This document shows, piece after piece, positions 29,772-38,558 of a stretch of DNA of 38,558 nt (position 1 is its first letter; each line of letters starts with the position of its first letter). The DNA lies in contig CAIZJW010000314.1 of NCBI GenBank assembly GCA_903933385.1, forward strand, positions 1 to 38,558, in the 5' to 3' direction. This DNA comes from an uncultured Silvanigrella sp. Lineage in GTDB: Bacteria > Bdellovibrionota_B > Oligoflexia > Silvanigrellales > Silvanigrellaceae. The notes beneath the pieces were generated by a model. That model had not been told where the DNA came from, did not search any database, and worked only from the letters and a program-made list of their open reading frames with translations. Both the position numbers and the translations under genes were made by a program.

Positions 29772-29789
29772 TTTGGAGGACATCTCAAA

Positions 29790-30206
29790 ATGTTTCAGAA
29801 GCTTCGCAGTCTTGTCCTAAAATCAGCATCACCTGCACATGGCGGAGAGCACGGCTCTCAGCCACATGTGCTGCCACTGAAAACCTACTTTGCCGTTTTC
29901 GGTGCACTCTTGGTGCTTACAGTTCTCACCGTTGTGGTGTCGGTCATTGGCCTTCCTCAACCAACAGCAATTATCGTTGCTATGGTTGTTGCTGCGGTCA
30001 AAGCATCCCTCGTTGTGCTTTGGTTTATGCACCTCAAATACGACGACCGCTTTTACAGCTTGATATTTATTATTTCTCTGTTTTTCCTCGCCCTGTTCTT
30101 TATTTTCACGTCGATGGATGTTCTGAGCCGTGGACAAGTGAATGAGGAAGAGAGCTTCTTCTCGCAAGATGGAATTCAACTGCGCAAAGATTTCATGAAG
30201 AAGTAA
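29790..30206 (+). CDS. coxD: Cytochrome c oxidase subunit IV-type protein
   Basis: Short three-TM protein after coxC; AAVKASLVVLWFMHLKYDDRFYSLIF. Confidence 0.88.
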   Translation: MFQKLRSLVLKSASPAHGGEHGSQPHVLPLKTYFAVFGALLVLTVLTVVVSVIGLPQPTAIIVAMVVAAVKASLVVLWFMHLKYDDRFYSLIFIISLFFLALFFIFTSMDVLSRGQVNEEESFFSQDGIQLRKDFMKK

Positions 30207-30220
30207 ATTTCTCGCAGATG

Positions 30221-30266
30221 CATTAAAAAGCCCCGGTGGTCGCAAGAACACCGGGGCTTTTTAATG
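30221..30266. terminator. Bidirectional intrinsic terminator between coxD (+) and fabH (-)
   Basis: cattaaaaagccccggtg / gtcgcaagaa / caccggggctttttaatg: perfect 18-bp stem with T-tracts on both strands. Confidence 0.93.
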
Positions 30267-30297
30267 CCAGTTATTTCGCCGTTAAAATGCAGTTTTC

Positions 30298-31329
30298 TTA
30301 CCAACGAATGAGATTACATCCCCACGTGAATCCAGCACCAAAGGCCAAGGTCATAACAAGCTGACCCTCTTTGAGCTTTCCTTGTTCGGTTGCTTCCGAC
30401 ATACAGATTGGAATTGTGGCAGCGGTTGTATTCCCATATTTCTGGATGTTGTTAAATACGCGATCTTCAGACACTCCCAGTTTCTCACGCACAGCTTCAT
30501 TGATGCGCAGGTTTGCCTGATGAGGAAGAACTAAATCGAGCTCAGATGGTGAAATACCATTTCGTTCAAGAAGATTCGATGCAGCCTCAACCATGCGCGT
30601 CACTGCATTCTTGAAAACCACCCGGCCGTCCATTTTCGGGTGAATGTCACCCGCATCAATTGCAGCTTGGGTCATGAAGCCGGGAACCACTGATCCGGGT
30701 GCCTTCAAAAACAAAAGCTGAGCCCCTGAACCGTCGCTGCCCATGATGGAATCGATCACACCACGAACGTTGTTCTTAGCACTCGGTGCCTCGCCGCCTG
30801 CGCAAGCCTGAGCTTCGACAATCAGTGCTCCGGCTCCATCTCCGAACAACACAGCCATGTCTCGTCCGCGGTTTGTTCTTTCTAGAATGGGCGATTGCAC
30901 TTCGGAGCAAACAAGTAGAATGCGCTTTGCAAAACCTGCTCGTATGTAGGCGTCGGCAGTCGCGAGACCATAAATTAGGCCACTGCACTGAGCACGCACG
31001 TCGAGGGCCGGCACATGCGCCATCCCGAGCTTATTCTGAAGCACTGTGCCGATTCCCGGGAAAAAGAAATCAGGCGAAAGAGTGGCTCCGATAATCATGT
31101 CGCAGTCTTGGGGTGTCACTCCAGCCCTTGAGCAGGCCATTTGAATGGCTGGCAGTGCCAAATCGGTCGTTGTTGTTCCGGGTTCCACAAAGCGCCGCTC
31201 ACGGATGCCCGTGCGCTCTACAATCCAGTCGTCGCTGGTGTCCATGAACTTCGAAAGGTCGAAATTTGTGACAACCTGGGAAGGTAGATTATGTCCAACC
31301 CCACGCACAACCGTCCGCATTCTTTCCAT
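30298..31329 (-). CDS. fabH: 3-oxoacyl-ACP synthase III
   Basis: TSDDWIVERTGIRERRF, DVRAQCSGLIYGLATADAYI, VLPHQANLRINEAV, KYGNTTAATIPI; AAGGAG SD upstream. Confidence 0.95.
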   Translation of the reverse strand: MERMRTVVRGVGHNLPSQVVTNFDLSKFMDTSDDWIVERTGIRERRFVEPGTTTTDLALPAIQMACSRAGVTPQDCDMIIGATLSPDFFFPGIGTVLQNKLGMAHVPALDVRAQCSGLIYGLATADAYIRAGFAKRILLVCSEVQSPILERTNRGRDMAVLFGDGAGALIVEAQACAGGEAPSAKNNVRGVIDSIMGSDGSGAQLLFLKAPGSVVPGFMTQAAIDAGDIHPKMDGRVVFKNAVTRMVEAASNLLERNGISPSELDLVLPHQANLRINEAVREKLGVSEDRVFNNIQKYGNTTAATIPICMSEATEQGKLKEGQLVMTLAFGAGFTWGCNLIRW

Positions 31330-31482
31330 GATTTTCTCCTTCCAGCGAAGCCTGACTTGGTGACTGGCGGGAGTTTATCTGTATTTTTCTTCCTTGCCCA
31401 ATTTTCTAGCCCACAGGTTCTTTCGAATTTGGCGGCCTGCCTGCATTGATGTTAAGCAAGATGGGTTCAGAGGAGCCCAAAC

Positions 31483-33252
31483 ATGCTCATACGGCTGCAC
31501 ATTCAAAATTTAGCAATCGCCGAGAATGTCTGCGTCTCGTTAACTCGAGGCTTAAATATCATCACCGGTGAAACAGGAGCCGGCAAATCACTTCTCGTAG
31601 ATGGTCTGGCGTTGCTTCGGGGCGCCAAGGCTGATGCTGGTCTGATTCGCGACGGCAACGATTCAGCATCAGTCACTGGAACATTCAAACTCCCGCAGAG
31701 CTCAGCTGTTTGGGCCCAACTTGAAACCCACGGATGCCTCAGAGACTCCGAAGCACCCGACGAAGTCACATTGCGCAGGGTGCTCAGCCGTACGGGCAAG
31801 CACCGCTCCTATTTGAACGACACTCAAATCAGCACGAGAGTTTTGCAAGAGATAGCAGCAGAACTCATCGACATCAGCAGCCAATTTGAAAATCAAAAAC
31901 TACTGAATTCCGACACTCACACCCTGTATCTTGATGAGTTTGTTGAAACCACTGAACTCCGCGAGAAGTTTCAATCGACCTGGCAGGGCGCCTGGACTCT
32001 GATTTCTGAAATCGAGCGCCTAGAAAAAGAACTTGCTTTGCAAAAAAGAGAACAAGATCTCTGCCAGTTTGAACTCGATCAAATTGAGCAGGCCGATCTG
32101 CGCGACGATGAATGGGCCCAAGTGCAAAGAATGGTTGGTTTAGGCCAAAAAGCAGTCCATGCAGCGCGGCTTACAGCCGATATTCGCATGATGGTCTCGG
32201 ATTCTGAGCACAGTTGTTTGTCACAGTTGAGCTTGTGTCGTCGGTCCATTGAACGTCTTCTGAAACTTGCAGGCTCCGAAAAAATTCCTCTGGGAATTGA
32301 AAAAATCGATGAGATTTCGGCCCATGTTGAAGAACTACTGCAACAACTCGATTCAACCGAAGATGTTTTTCGCATCGACGAACACGATCTTCAAGAATCC
32401 TTAGCGCGATCTGAAATCTACAACACACTTCTGCAAAAATTTGGCCCTACGCTCGATCATGTTCGTGCTCATCGCGAGCACTGCATCAAAACACTTTCGC
32501 TGAGTAATGCGCTTCAAGAAGATATCTCACGCAAACAAAAAAAACTCACACAATCCATCACAGCATCGCTGACTCAAGCGAGAGAGCTCTCACAACGCCG
32601 TGCAGCCGGATTGTCTGCGCTTAGCAATTCAATTCAAAAAGCTCTTGCTGAACTGGGCATGCCTCGCACGCGATTTCTTTGCGAACTGCAGCGCAACAGC
32701 CTCGCAACTTCACCACGAAGCGTAAATGCAGAAACACTCAGCAGCATAAACCCAGACGAAATTGAAACGTTCCTGATGCTCAGCCGCAGTGGCGCTGAAC
32801 GTGCTCAATTCCTCATGAGTGCCAATGCTGGTATCGCCCCGCAACCTATCGAACGTGTCGCCAGTGGAGGCGAACTTTCTCGCACCATGCTTGCTATCAA
32901 GAGTGTGTTATTTGAAGACGGAGCAATGAGTGTTTTCGTATTCGATGAAATAGACACCGGAATAAGTGGCAGCATTGCATCGAAAGTCGGCCGAAAAATG
33001 GCTGAGTTCTGTGCCAAAAGACAGGCCCTCTGCATCACCCATTTGGCACAGGTCGCCTGCTTCGCCAACTGCCATTTTATTGCCACGAAAGCCCTCAAAA
33101 AAGGGAAAACAGTGGCAGAAATAAAAGTAGCCTCTGCGCAAGAGCGAGTTCATGCGCTGGCAGGAATGGTTGCGGGAGAGCGCGTTACAAAAGAAAGTCT
33201 CGCGCAGGCGCAAGCCCTCCTCAAGGAAGCACAGGGAGAGTTGAGTCCATGA
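31483..33252 (+). CDS. recN: DNA repair protein RecN
   Basis: MLIRLHIQNLAIAENV, GETGAGKSLLVDGLALL, coiled-coil middle, ASGGELSRTMLAIKSVL, VFDEIDTGISG, CITHLAQVA. Confidence 0.95.
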   Translation: MLIRLHIQNLAIAENVCVSLTRGLNIITGETGAGKSLLVDGLALLRGAKADAGLIRDGNDSASVTGTFKLPQSSAVWAQLETHGCLRDSEAPDEVTLRRVLSRTGKHRSYLNDTQISTRVLQEIAAELIDISSQFENQKLLNSDTHTLYLDEFVETTELREKFQSTWQGAWTLISEIERLEKELALQKREQDLCQFELDQIEQADLRDDEWAQVQRMVGLGQKAVHAARLTADIRMMVSDSEHSCLSQLSLCRRSIERLLKLAGSEKIPLGIEKIDEISAHVEELLQQLDSTEDVFRIDEHDLQESLARSEIYNTLLQKFGPTLDHVRAHREHCIKTLSLSNALQEDISRKQKKLTQSITASLTQARELSQRRAAGLSALSNSIQKALAELGMPRTRFLCELQRNSLATSPRSVNAETLSSINPDEIETFLMLSRSGAERAQFLMSANAGIAPQPIERVASGGELSRTMLAIKSVLFEDGAMSVFVFDEIDTGISGSIASKVGRKMAEFCAKRQALCITHLAQVACFANCHFIATKALKKGKTVAEIKVASAQERVHALAGMVAGERVTKESLAQAQALLKEAQGELSP

Positions 33253-34295
33253 GCACACAGCAACAGCTCGAAGTTCCTCAAAAACCGGATCAAAGAGTCC
33301 AGAATCAGGAATCTTCCCCACAACTCGCCGCAGTTGCCTATTTGAACATGTTGCCGTTCTTCGCGGGAAACAGCCAGTTCCAACTCCTCTCCTCTCCCCA
33401 ATCTCTCAATCTGAACGGCAGTCGCTTTGATGCCTATTGCTCGTCACTCATTGCCGGCTTACAGGCAGGCAAAACCCCTCTGAGCTCAACACTTGGAGTT
33501 TTTTCATGCGGTGCGGTGATGAGCGTGTTCATTGAACCCGTGCTGCACAAAGAGAGTCATGAAGTTTTTTGGCAACAGCTGAGCAAACTTTGGATGCATC
33601 ATCATCCGAGTCCAATTGAAGCTCTCGGCAATCATGAACATCATGGAACAATTGTCTTGCGATCCTCTGGTGAAAGCGCTCAATCTATTTGGATGTTTGA
33701 GGTTTTATGCGCTCTTGCTGGATTCAATGTCGAAGTGCTTAACGACGATGCTCCTGGAATTTCGCCCGACCCAGAAAAACCATTGCCCGAGGCCAAACTC
33801 TTCATTGGCGACAAAGCTCTTCTGCGACGCAAAAATGCACCACATGCGTTGCGCCTTGATCTCGGTGAGCTCTGGACTCAACACACAGGTTACAAAGCGT
33901 GGTTTGCCGCGTGGTTTGCAGGACAGCCCCAGTCTGCATACTCTGTTGAAAATATCGAGACGGTGCTTTCCAAGCAAATCGATGAATGGAGCAAGGCCAG
34001 TGAATTTTCTCGCTGGTGTCAGTGCTATTCATTCCTCGAAACCAACGCAAAATCGCTTTTCAACTTTGGCCAAACCGAAGATCTACAAGAACTGAGAGAA
34101 ACACTCGTCGATTATTTCGCCTGCCTCGAACACAGAATCGACGCACAAGAGGGGCAAGTACTTTTGGGGTTTTATCTCAACGTAAACACTGCATTCGAAG
34201 CTTGGAGCAAAACAACACCGGCGCAGGACACTGAAAAAATGTCGCATACGCCGGTTATTGTAAAATCACTTCAAGGTCACTTTGCGAGCACGTGA
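33249..34295 (+). CDS. MqnA/MqnD-family periplasmic-binding-fold protein (menaquinone/futalosine pathway-like)
   Basis: AAVAYLNMLPF, GVFSCGAVMSVFI, KLFIGDKALL, LDLGELWTQHTGYKAWFAAWFAG resemble MqnA motifs but diverge. Confidence 0.65.
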   Translation: MSTQQQLEVPQKPDQRVQNQESSPQLAAVAYLNMLPFFAGNSQFQLLSSPQSLNLNGSRFDAYCSSLIAGLQAGKTPLSSTLGVFSCGAVMSVFIEPVLHKESHEVFWQQLSKLWMHHHPSPIEALGNHEHHGTIVLRSSGESAQSIWMFEVLCALAGFNVEVLNDDAPGISPDPEKPLPEAKLFIGDKALLRRKNAPHALRLDLGELWTQHTGYKAWFAAWFAGQPQSAYSVENIETVLSKQIDEWSKASEFSRWCQCYSFLETNAKSLFNFGQTEDLQELRETLVDYFACLEHRIDAQEGQVLLGFYLNVNTAFEAWSKTTPAQDTEKMSHTPVIVKSLQGHFAST

Positions 34296-37200
34296 ACAGG
34301 TAAGTTCACAAGCGCAACGCCCGCCTGGTTGGCAAGTTTGCAATCCCCTGCAATTTCATATTGGCCACTTTTGAAAAGAGCTTCCTGCAGAAGTCCACTC
34401 TTTGATGCATCAAATCCATACTCGACTTTGAACGAGCCAGCCGAACCTTCCTTCGGAGAGATTCGCAAGGTTCCTATTTCGGGAAGAGGTGCGTTGATAA
34501 TTTCAGTTGCGGAGAACAAAGCTGAAGATGCTGGAACCTCAAACGGATCAACACGCAGCGCGTAATATTTACCAGCTTTGGGCAGGAATACCGCTCGTTC
34601 TTCAGCAGCTGCATTTCCGCTTGCGGCAACTTGCTTGCATTCCTTCAGCTCGGCGTCATCGCATTCATCGATGAGAATATCGATATCCAATCCGGCTACA
34701 ACCGATGTTGTTGTGATGGTCACCGTTCCTGCATCAGCAGCGTAGGTGCGCGCCAGAACTCCAGCTGCCGAGGGAACAACCACAACACCACCATCTTTAG
34801 CTATCTCGTGTTTTGTGCGCCCCAGGAGTGCGTTGAGACGAATAACACTCTTTGCTGCATCAGGGTTCGCATCGAATGTACTTTCCTTCAACGTGGCTTC
34901 GAATTCTCCAGCAGACACCGTTGTAGGAGTCAGATTGAGAGGAGCGAGTTCAGAGAAGGTGGCATAGTCGATTGCGAGCTTGTAAGTGCTGAGTGGAAAT
35001 TGGAATCGACCGAAGACATGAATATCCCAGATCCCCGCTGCCGGATTCAGTTCACTGAACTTGGCCACACGTCGGTTCGAAATGGCAGCTCCCAATGAAT
35101 TACAGCTCGCCGCAACTCCGGCAGAACCTGCTAAATCAGCTGGTTCGGCAACGTTGCTCCCTTTGAGAACCATTAAGCCAGCAGCCGAACATTGTGGCTT
35201 TCCTTCGTCACTCGTCAGCGGAACTTCAAGAGCGATGCGCAACACGCTCACTCCTTCGGGAACCCGCACGTAGTGGCGATCGACCATGAAACTTTTAACT
35301 TGCCCTTGTTGACTAAACTGGGCCTGCAGAGCAGCTGAGTGATGCGGCATGGTCAAGTAAACAGGAATTTCAAACGCAGCCACTGCGTCACGACGTCCGT
35401 CAACAACTCGATAAGCACGAATTATAGCTCCGTGATCACCTGGTGAAAGTTGTCCAATTGCGTCTTTCTTAACACAGACAAAAAGAGAGCTTGCACGCAG
35501 TGGATTTAATGCAGGTCCTGGCTGCTCTCCGACTGGATTCTCAATTGCTCCCGAACCAATTAAAGTCAGAATTTTATTCTCAGGCGTTGAGTTCTCGTCG
35601 CATGAAGTGCTCTGTGGAACACCGACTTTCAGCCACGGCAAACGTGAACCATAGAAAACAGTTTCAAGCTCAAAGGATTCAGCACTGGTGTTCAACTGTC
35701 GCAATAATTCGCCCACATCGCTGCGACCCAACGCAGATAATGGAAGTTTTCTAGTAAAATGGACTTCAACCAACTTGTCGGATTCTTTGTCGCTAAGCCA
35801 AATTCCCTGACCGAACTTGCGCTCTTTTGTTTCTTCGCCGAGTTGTGTACCAGTGCCAAACGATTGGTTGCCATCATATTTTTTGCCATTACCCATCGTG
35901 CGCAACACGCGAACATTATAATCCAGAGCAACGTTTCTCTTCGTTAAATCTCGCTCGTTGGCAACAACTCCTGAACTCAATTGCACTGAAGCCTTCTTTT
36001 TCAAAAGCTCCCATGCTTCAGGAAGAGAAACCATTCCGTAACCTTGGTCAATCCAGGTGTAGATCCCCTTGCGAGCCTCGCCTGTTGCGGGATTATATGA
36101 TGACACTTGAAAGGGACGCGCCGAGTCGAGAAGCACACGACGCAAAGTCAGAGCATCTGTGGGCAAAGGCTGACTTGGTTTTTTTTCGTTGTAGGCCAAA
36201 GCAGCATCAAGCAAAAGTGCCGCCGCACCAGCAGCAGCAGGTGCCGCCATCGAAGTCCCCCAATACACATCAGCGCCCGAGCGAAAGCCAGGTGCTGAAT
36301 TGAGTTGAATGACACTCAATTGCGTTCCAGGTGCAGAAATATTTGGCTTAAATCCTCCAGCTGCACTGGGGCCACGCGAACTAAAATACATCATAAAATC
36401 GTCGTCGCCTGATTCGTTGCTGTCTATCGGCGAACCACGACCAATCCAATTGTATTGCCGAAGAATCATATTTGGAGTTGCCGTGGCAGCGACACTCAGC
36501 GCATGGCGCGCGGTTGATGGACTTCCAACTGTTTGGCGTCCAGGGCCCGAGTTACCTGCAGAGATCACAAAAAGCACATTATAAAGCTCAGTGAGACGAT
36601 TTATGACCGTTTCCTGAACTCCATACCCATCGTTGTCGGCACTCAAACCACCCAACGACATGTTGATAATTCGCGCCCCACTTTGAGCCAAATCGATGAT
36701 CGCGCGAGTTGCGTTGCAGCCGCCATTGTTCGAGCAGACACGATTCACCATTAAATTCGCTTCAGGAGAAACACCACGAGCCAGGGTTCCCAAAGAATCG
36801 TTGCTCAACGTTTTGCCTGCACCAATAATACCTGAGACGTGGCTGCCATGATTGCCCGGATCAAAACCAACAAGTGCAACCCGGGTGAGTTTCAATGCAG
36901 CTTCGTCAGAGGTGAGCGGAGCAACCTCTACTTCCGTGAACGAAAGGCCAAGTCGCTCACTCATGACGTCTTGAACGTCAGCCGACGAGTTGAAGTCTCG
37001 CAAAGCCTTGCTGGCTTTGAAATTTCCAGTGCCACTGAAATCGATCCATGCCTTTTGTGGACGTCGTTCTATTGCAGGGACGTGAAAGAAATAAAAAGAG
37101 TCATCAATTTTGCCATTGCCATTGATGTCAACTTTCTCATCACGGGTTGCAAAGGCGGCTTCATTGATAACACCCAATCTTACGGAAGATTCGGGTTGTT

Positions 37201-38209
37201 CAAGGAGTTCAACAAGCTTTTCAGGGAGAAGAAAAACTTCATCTTCAATTTTCTTGAACGGCAATGTGCTCGTTGCACTGTTGCTCATACTTTCGAGAGC
37301 ATCCGGTTCAAGAAACTCTGCGTTCAATGTAATAGCGACAACTTTGGACGACCCAGATGTCTGATTTTTCTCAATTCGCGCAACAGAAATCTTAGCCTGT
37401 TGCGAAATGAATCCAGCGCCTTCAGCGGTGAAGTCTTTCATATAGGTGACGCGAGAAGCACCACTTTGCTCATTTCTAAATGCAGGATGTGCATATGTAA
37501 CGCCCGTGTCCGTTACACCAACGCTGACGCGTTTTCCGGTTGGTTCCTGACCCAACTCAGCCTTAACTTTGCTCATGAATAAGCTCACACCCATGCGCTC
37601 GATTCCGCTAAAATCAGCGAAAGCCGGTTGGGCGAGCGGCGGAGCAGGATGATCGAGAGATATGTTGTGCGGACGTTGGGCAGATTGAATGACGGGTGAA
37701 ATTCTGACATCGACAGGCAAGCCGCTCACACCTTTTAGTGACGGGTAATCCTGCAGGGCAACCCAGGCAGAAAAATAACCAACGTCAGGAGCGATAAAAA
37801 CATCGTGAAGCGAAACTTTTGTACCAACACCATCGACAACCTTATTCAAGAAATGATTCAGCTGTGCGTGCTTCTCGATTTCGGACATTTTCAACAGCGA
37901 GGCATTTGCTTGCAAACGAGCGAACCCGGAATCAGCGAGCAATCCTTCAACAGGAATGAGTGGTCGGCCACCTGAATAGCGCACTGGAACATAGGTTCCC
38001 GAAGAAATCTTAAGTTGGTTGTCGCCGGCAACAAGCGGGGGAAGTGCCGCATCAGGAAGAGTCGATTGCCCCGGAGTCGCCTGGGGCTCAAGACCTGGCA
38101 CATTATCGGCAAGCTTGAGGGATTCAACTCGATTCAGCACACTACAGCCAGCAATGGCAAGCAAACTGAAGGCTGCACTGAATGTGTGGAGATTGGGACG
38201 AAAAAGCAT
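34277..38209 (-). CDS. Subtilisin-like (S8) serine protease, large lipoprotein
   Basis: Lipobox LLAIAGC; GVTDTGVTYAHP (Asp ~234), GNHGSHVSG (His ~454), SAGNSGPG oxyanion Asn, YWGTSMAAPAAAG (Ser ~653); ~650-aa C-terminal region. Confidence 0.92.
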   Translation of the reverse strand: MLFRPNLHTFSAAFSLLAIAGCSVLNRVESLKLADNVPGLEPQATPGQSTLPDAALPPLVAGDNQLKISSGTYVPVRYSGGRPLIPVEGLLADSGFARLQANASLLKMSEIEKHAQLNHFLNKVVDGVGTKVSLHDVFIAPDVGYFSAWVALQDYPSLKGVSGLPVDVRISPVIQSAQRPHNISLDHPAPPLAQPAFADFSGIERMGVSLFMSKVKAELGQEPTGKRVSVGVTDTGVTYAHPAFRNEQSGASRVTYMKDFTAEGAGFISQQAKISVARIEKNQTSGSSKVVAITLNAEFLEPDALESMSNSATSTLPFKKIEDEVFLLPEKLVELLEQPESSVRLGVINEAAFATRDEKVDINGNGKIDDSFYFFHVPAIERRPQKAWIDFSGTGNFKASKALRDFNSSADVQDVMSERLGLSFTEVEVAPLTSDEAALKLTRVALVGFDPGNHGSHVSGIIGAGKTLSNDSLGTLARGVSPEANLMVNRVCSNNGGCNATRAIIDLAQSGARIINMSLGGLSADNDGYGVQETVINRLTELYNVLFVISAGNSGPGRQTVGSPSTARHALSVAATATPNMILRQYNWIGRGSPIDSNESGDDDFMMYFSSRGPSAAGGFKPNISAPGTQLSVIQLNSAPGFRSGADVYWGTSMAAPAAAGAAALLLDAALAYNEKKPSQPLPTDALTLRRVLLDSARPFQVSSYNPATGEARKGIYTWIDQGYGMVSLPEAWELLKKKASVQLSSGVVANERDLTKRNVALDYNVRVLRTMGNGKKYDGNQSFGTGTQLGEETKERKFGQGIWLSDKESDKLVEVHFTRKLPLSALGRSDVGELLRQLNTSAESFELETVFYGSRLPWLKVGVPQSTSCDENSTPENKILTLIGSGAIENPVGEQPGPALNPLRASSLFVCVKKDAIGQLSPGDHGAIIRAYRVVDGRRDAVAAFEIPVYLTMPHHSAALQAQFSQQGQVKSFMVDRHYVRVPEGVSVLRIALEVPLTSDEGKPQCSAAGLMVLKGSNVAEPADLAGSAGVAASCNSLGAAISNRRVAKFSELNPAAGIWDIHVFGRFQFPLSTYKLAIDYATFSELAPLNLTPTTVSAGEFEATLKESTFDANPDAAKSVIRLNALLGRTKHEIAKDGGVVVVPSAAGVLARTYAADAGTVTITTTSVVAGLDIDILIDECDDAELKECKQVAASGNAAAEERAVFLPKAGKYYALRVDPFEVPASSALFSATEIINAPLPEIGTLRISPKEGSAGSFKVEYGFDASKSGLLQEALFKSGQYEIAGDCKLANQAGVALVNLPVHVLAK

Positions 38210-38277
38210 GGAATCCCCCTTCTTGGCTTAACGGCCAATAGGTAGGGCTAAATACCATGCTCGTCAATGAAAATTTT

Positions 38278-38558
38278 TCACTGCAAAGGCACAGATTCGC
38301 TTGTATCTCCGCGCATTTGTTGGGCGTAGCCTCGAATGCGCTCAGCAGTTTCGGCATCGGGAGCGCCATTGCTGAGGGCTTGCTCTGCTTGTGAAGCGAA
38401 GTTTTTAGATTCCGACTGCAGCCGCTCCGCAGTTTGTGTCAAGAGCGTCCTAATTCCATTCACCTCTGCCGGATTCAATGTGGGCGGGAGTTCTACTGCT
38501 AATAAATTTTTAGCTACTTCTTCGGCCATACGAGCTGTCTCGTAGTACCCGGCTGAAC
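38278..38558 (-). CDS. C-terminal end of a truncated hypothetical protein (5' end outside window)
   Basis: The frame continues upstream of the tracked Met: SAGYYETARMAEEVAKNLLAVELPP..., so the listed 83-aa start is probably internal. Confidence 0.6.
   Translation of the reverse strand, partial: SAGYYETARMAEEVAKNLLAVELPPTLNPAEVNGIRTLLTQTAERLQSESKNFASQAEQALSNGAPDAETAERIRGYAQQMRGDTSESVPLQ

Noticed and set aside
34277-34295. 19-bp convergent 3' overlap of the MqnA-like gene and S8 protease
   Set aside because: Short tail-to-tail overlaps are common in compact genomes; no added signal.
36839-37582. 247-aa plus-strand ORF
   Set aside because: Fully antisense to the S8 protease whose catalytic motifs are intact; composition (Cys/Arg/Phe-rich) looks like a shadow frame.
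1-38558. CRISPR arrays, transposases, phage genes, toxin-antitoxin pairs or rRNA
   Set aside because: No regularly spaced repeats, recombinase-type proteins or rRNA sequence seen.

Overview
This 38.6 kb bacterial window is almost fully coding. Plus-strand genes run nearly without interruption from about 5.9 to 30.2 kb. Left part: a truncated class-V aminotransferase (- strand, absent from the ORF track), a duplicated-domain lipoprotein, a small lipoprotein, a beta-propeller/cytochrome c lipoprotein whose Shine-Dalgarno lies inside a perfect 15-bp hairpin, a GT2 glycosyltransferase and tRNA-His(GUG). Next comes a tightly overlapping four-gene cassette: an unusual ketosynthase-like protein, a SAM methyltransferase, a GT4-like glycosyltransferase, and a full-length eukaryote-style ABCC/MRP ABC transporter. 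This cassette is my best candidate for an undescribed system. It is followed by an 8-Cys membrane-anchored protein and a respiratory supercluster: heme O synthase, ABC-2 transporter, SCO, alternative complex III actABCDEF, a small membrane protein, a second SCO, and caa3-type coxBACD ending at a strong terminator. Right part: fabH (-), recN, an MqnA-like protein, a 1310-aa subtilisin-like lipoprotein (-) and a truncated CDS (-). All family calls come from reading motifs by eye; no searches were run.
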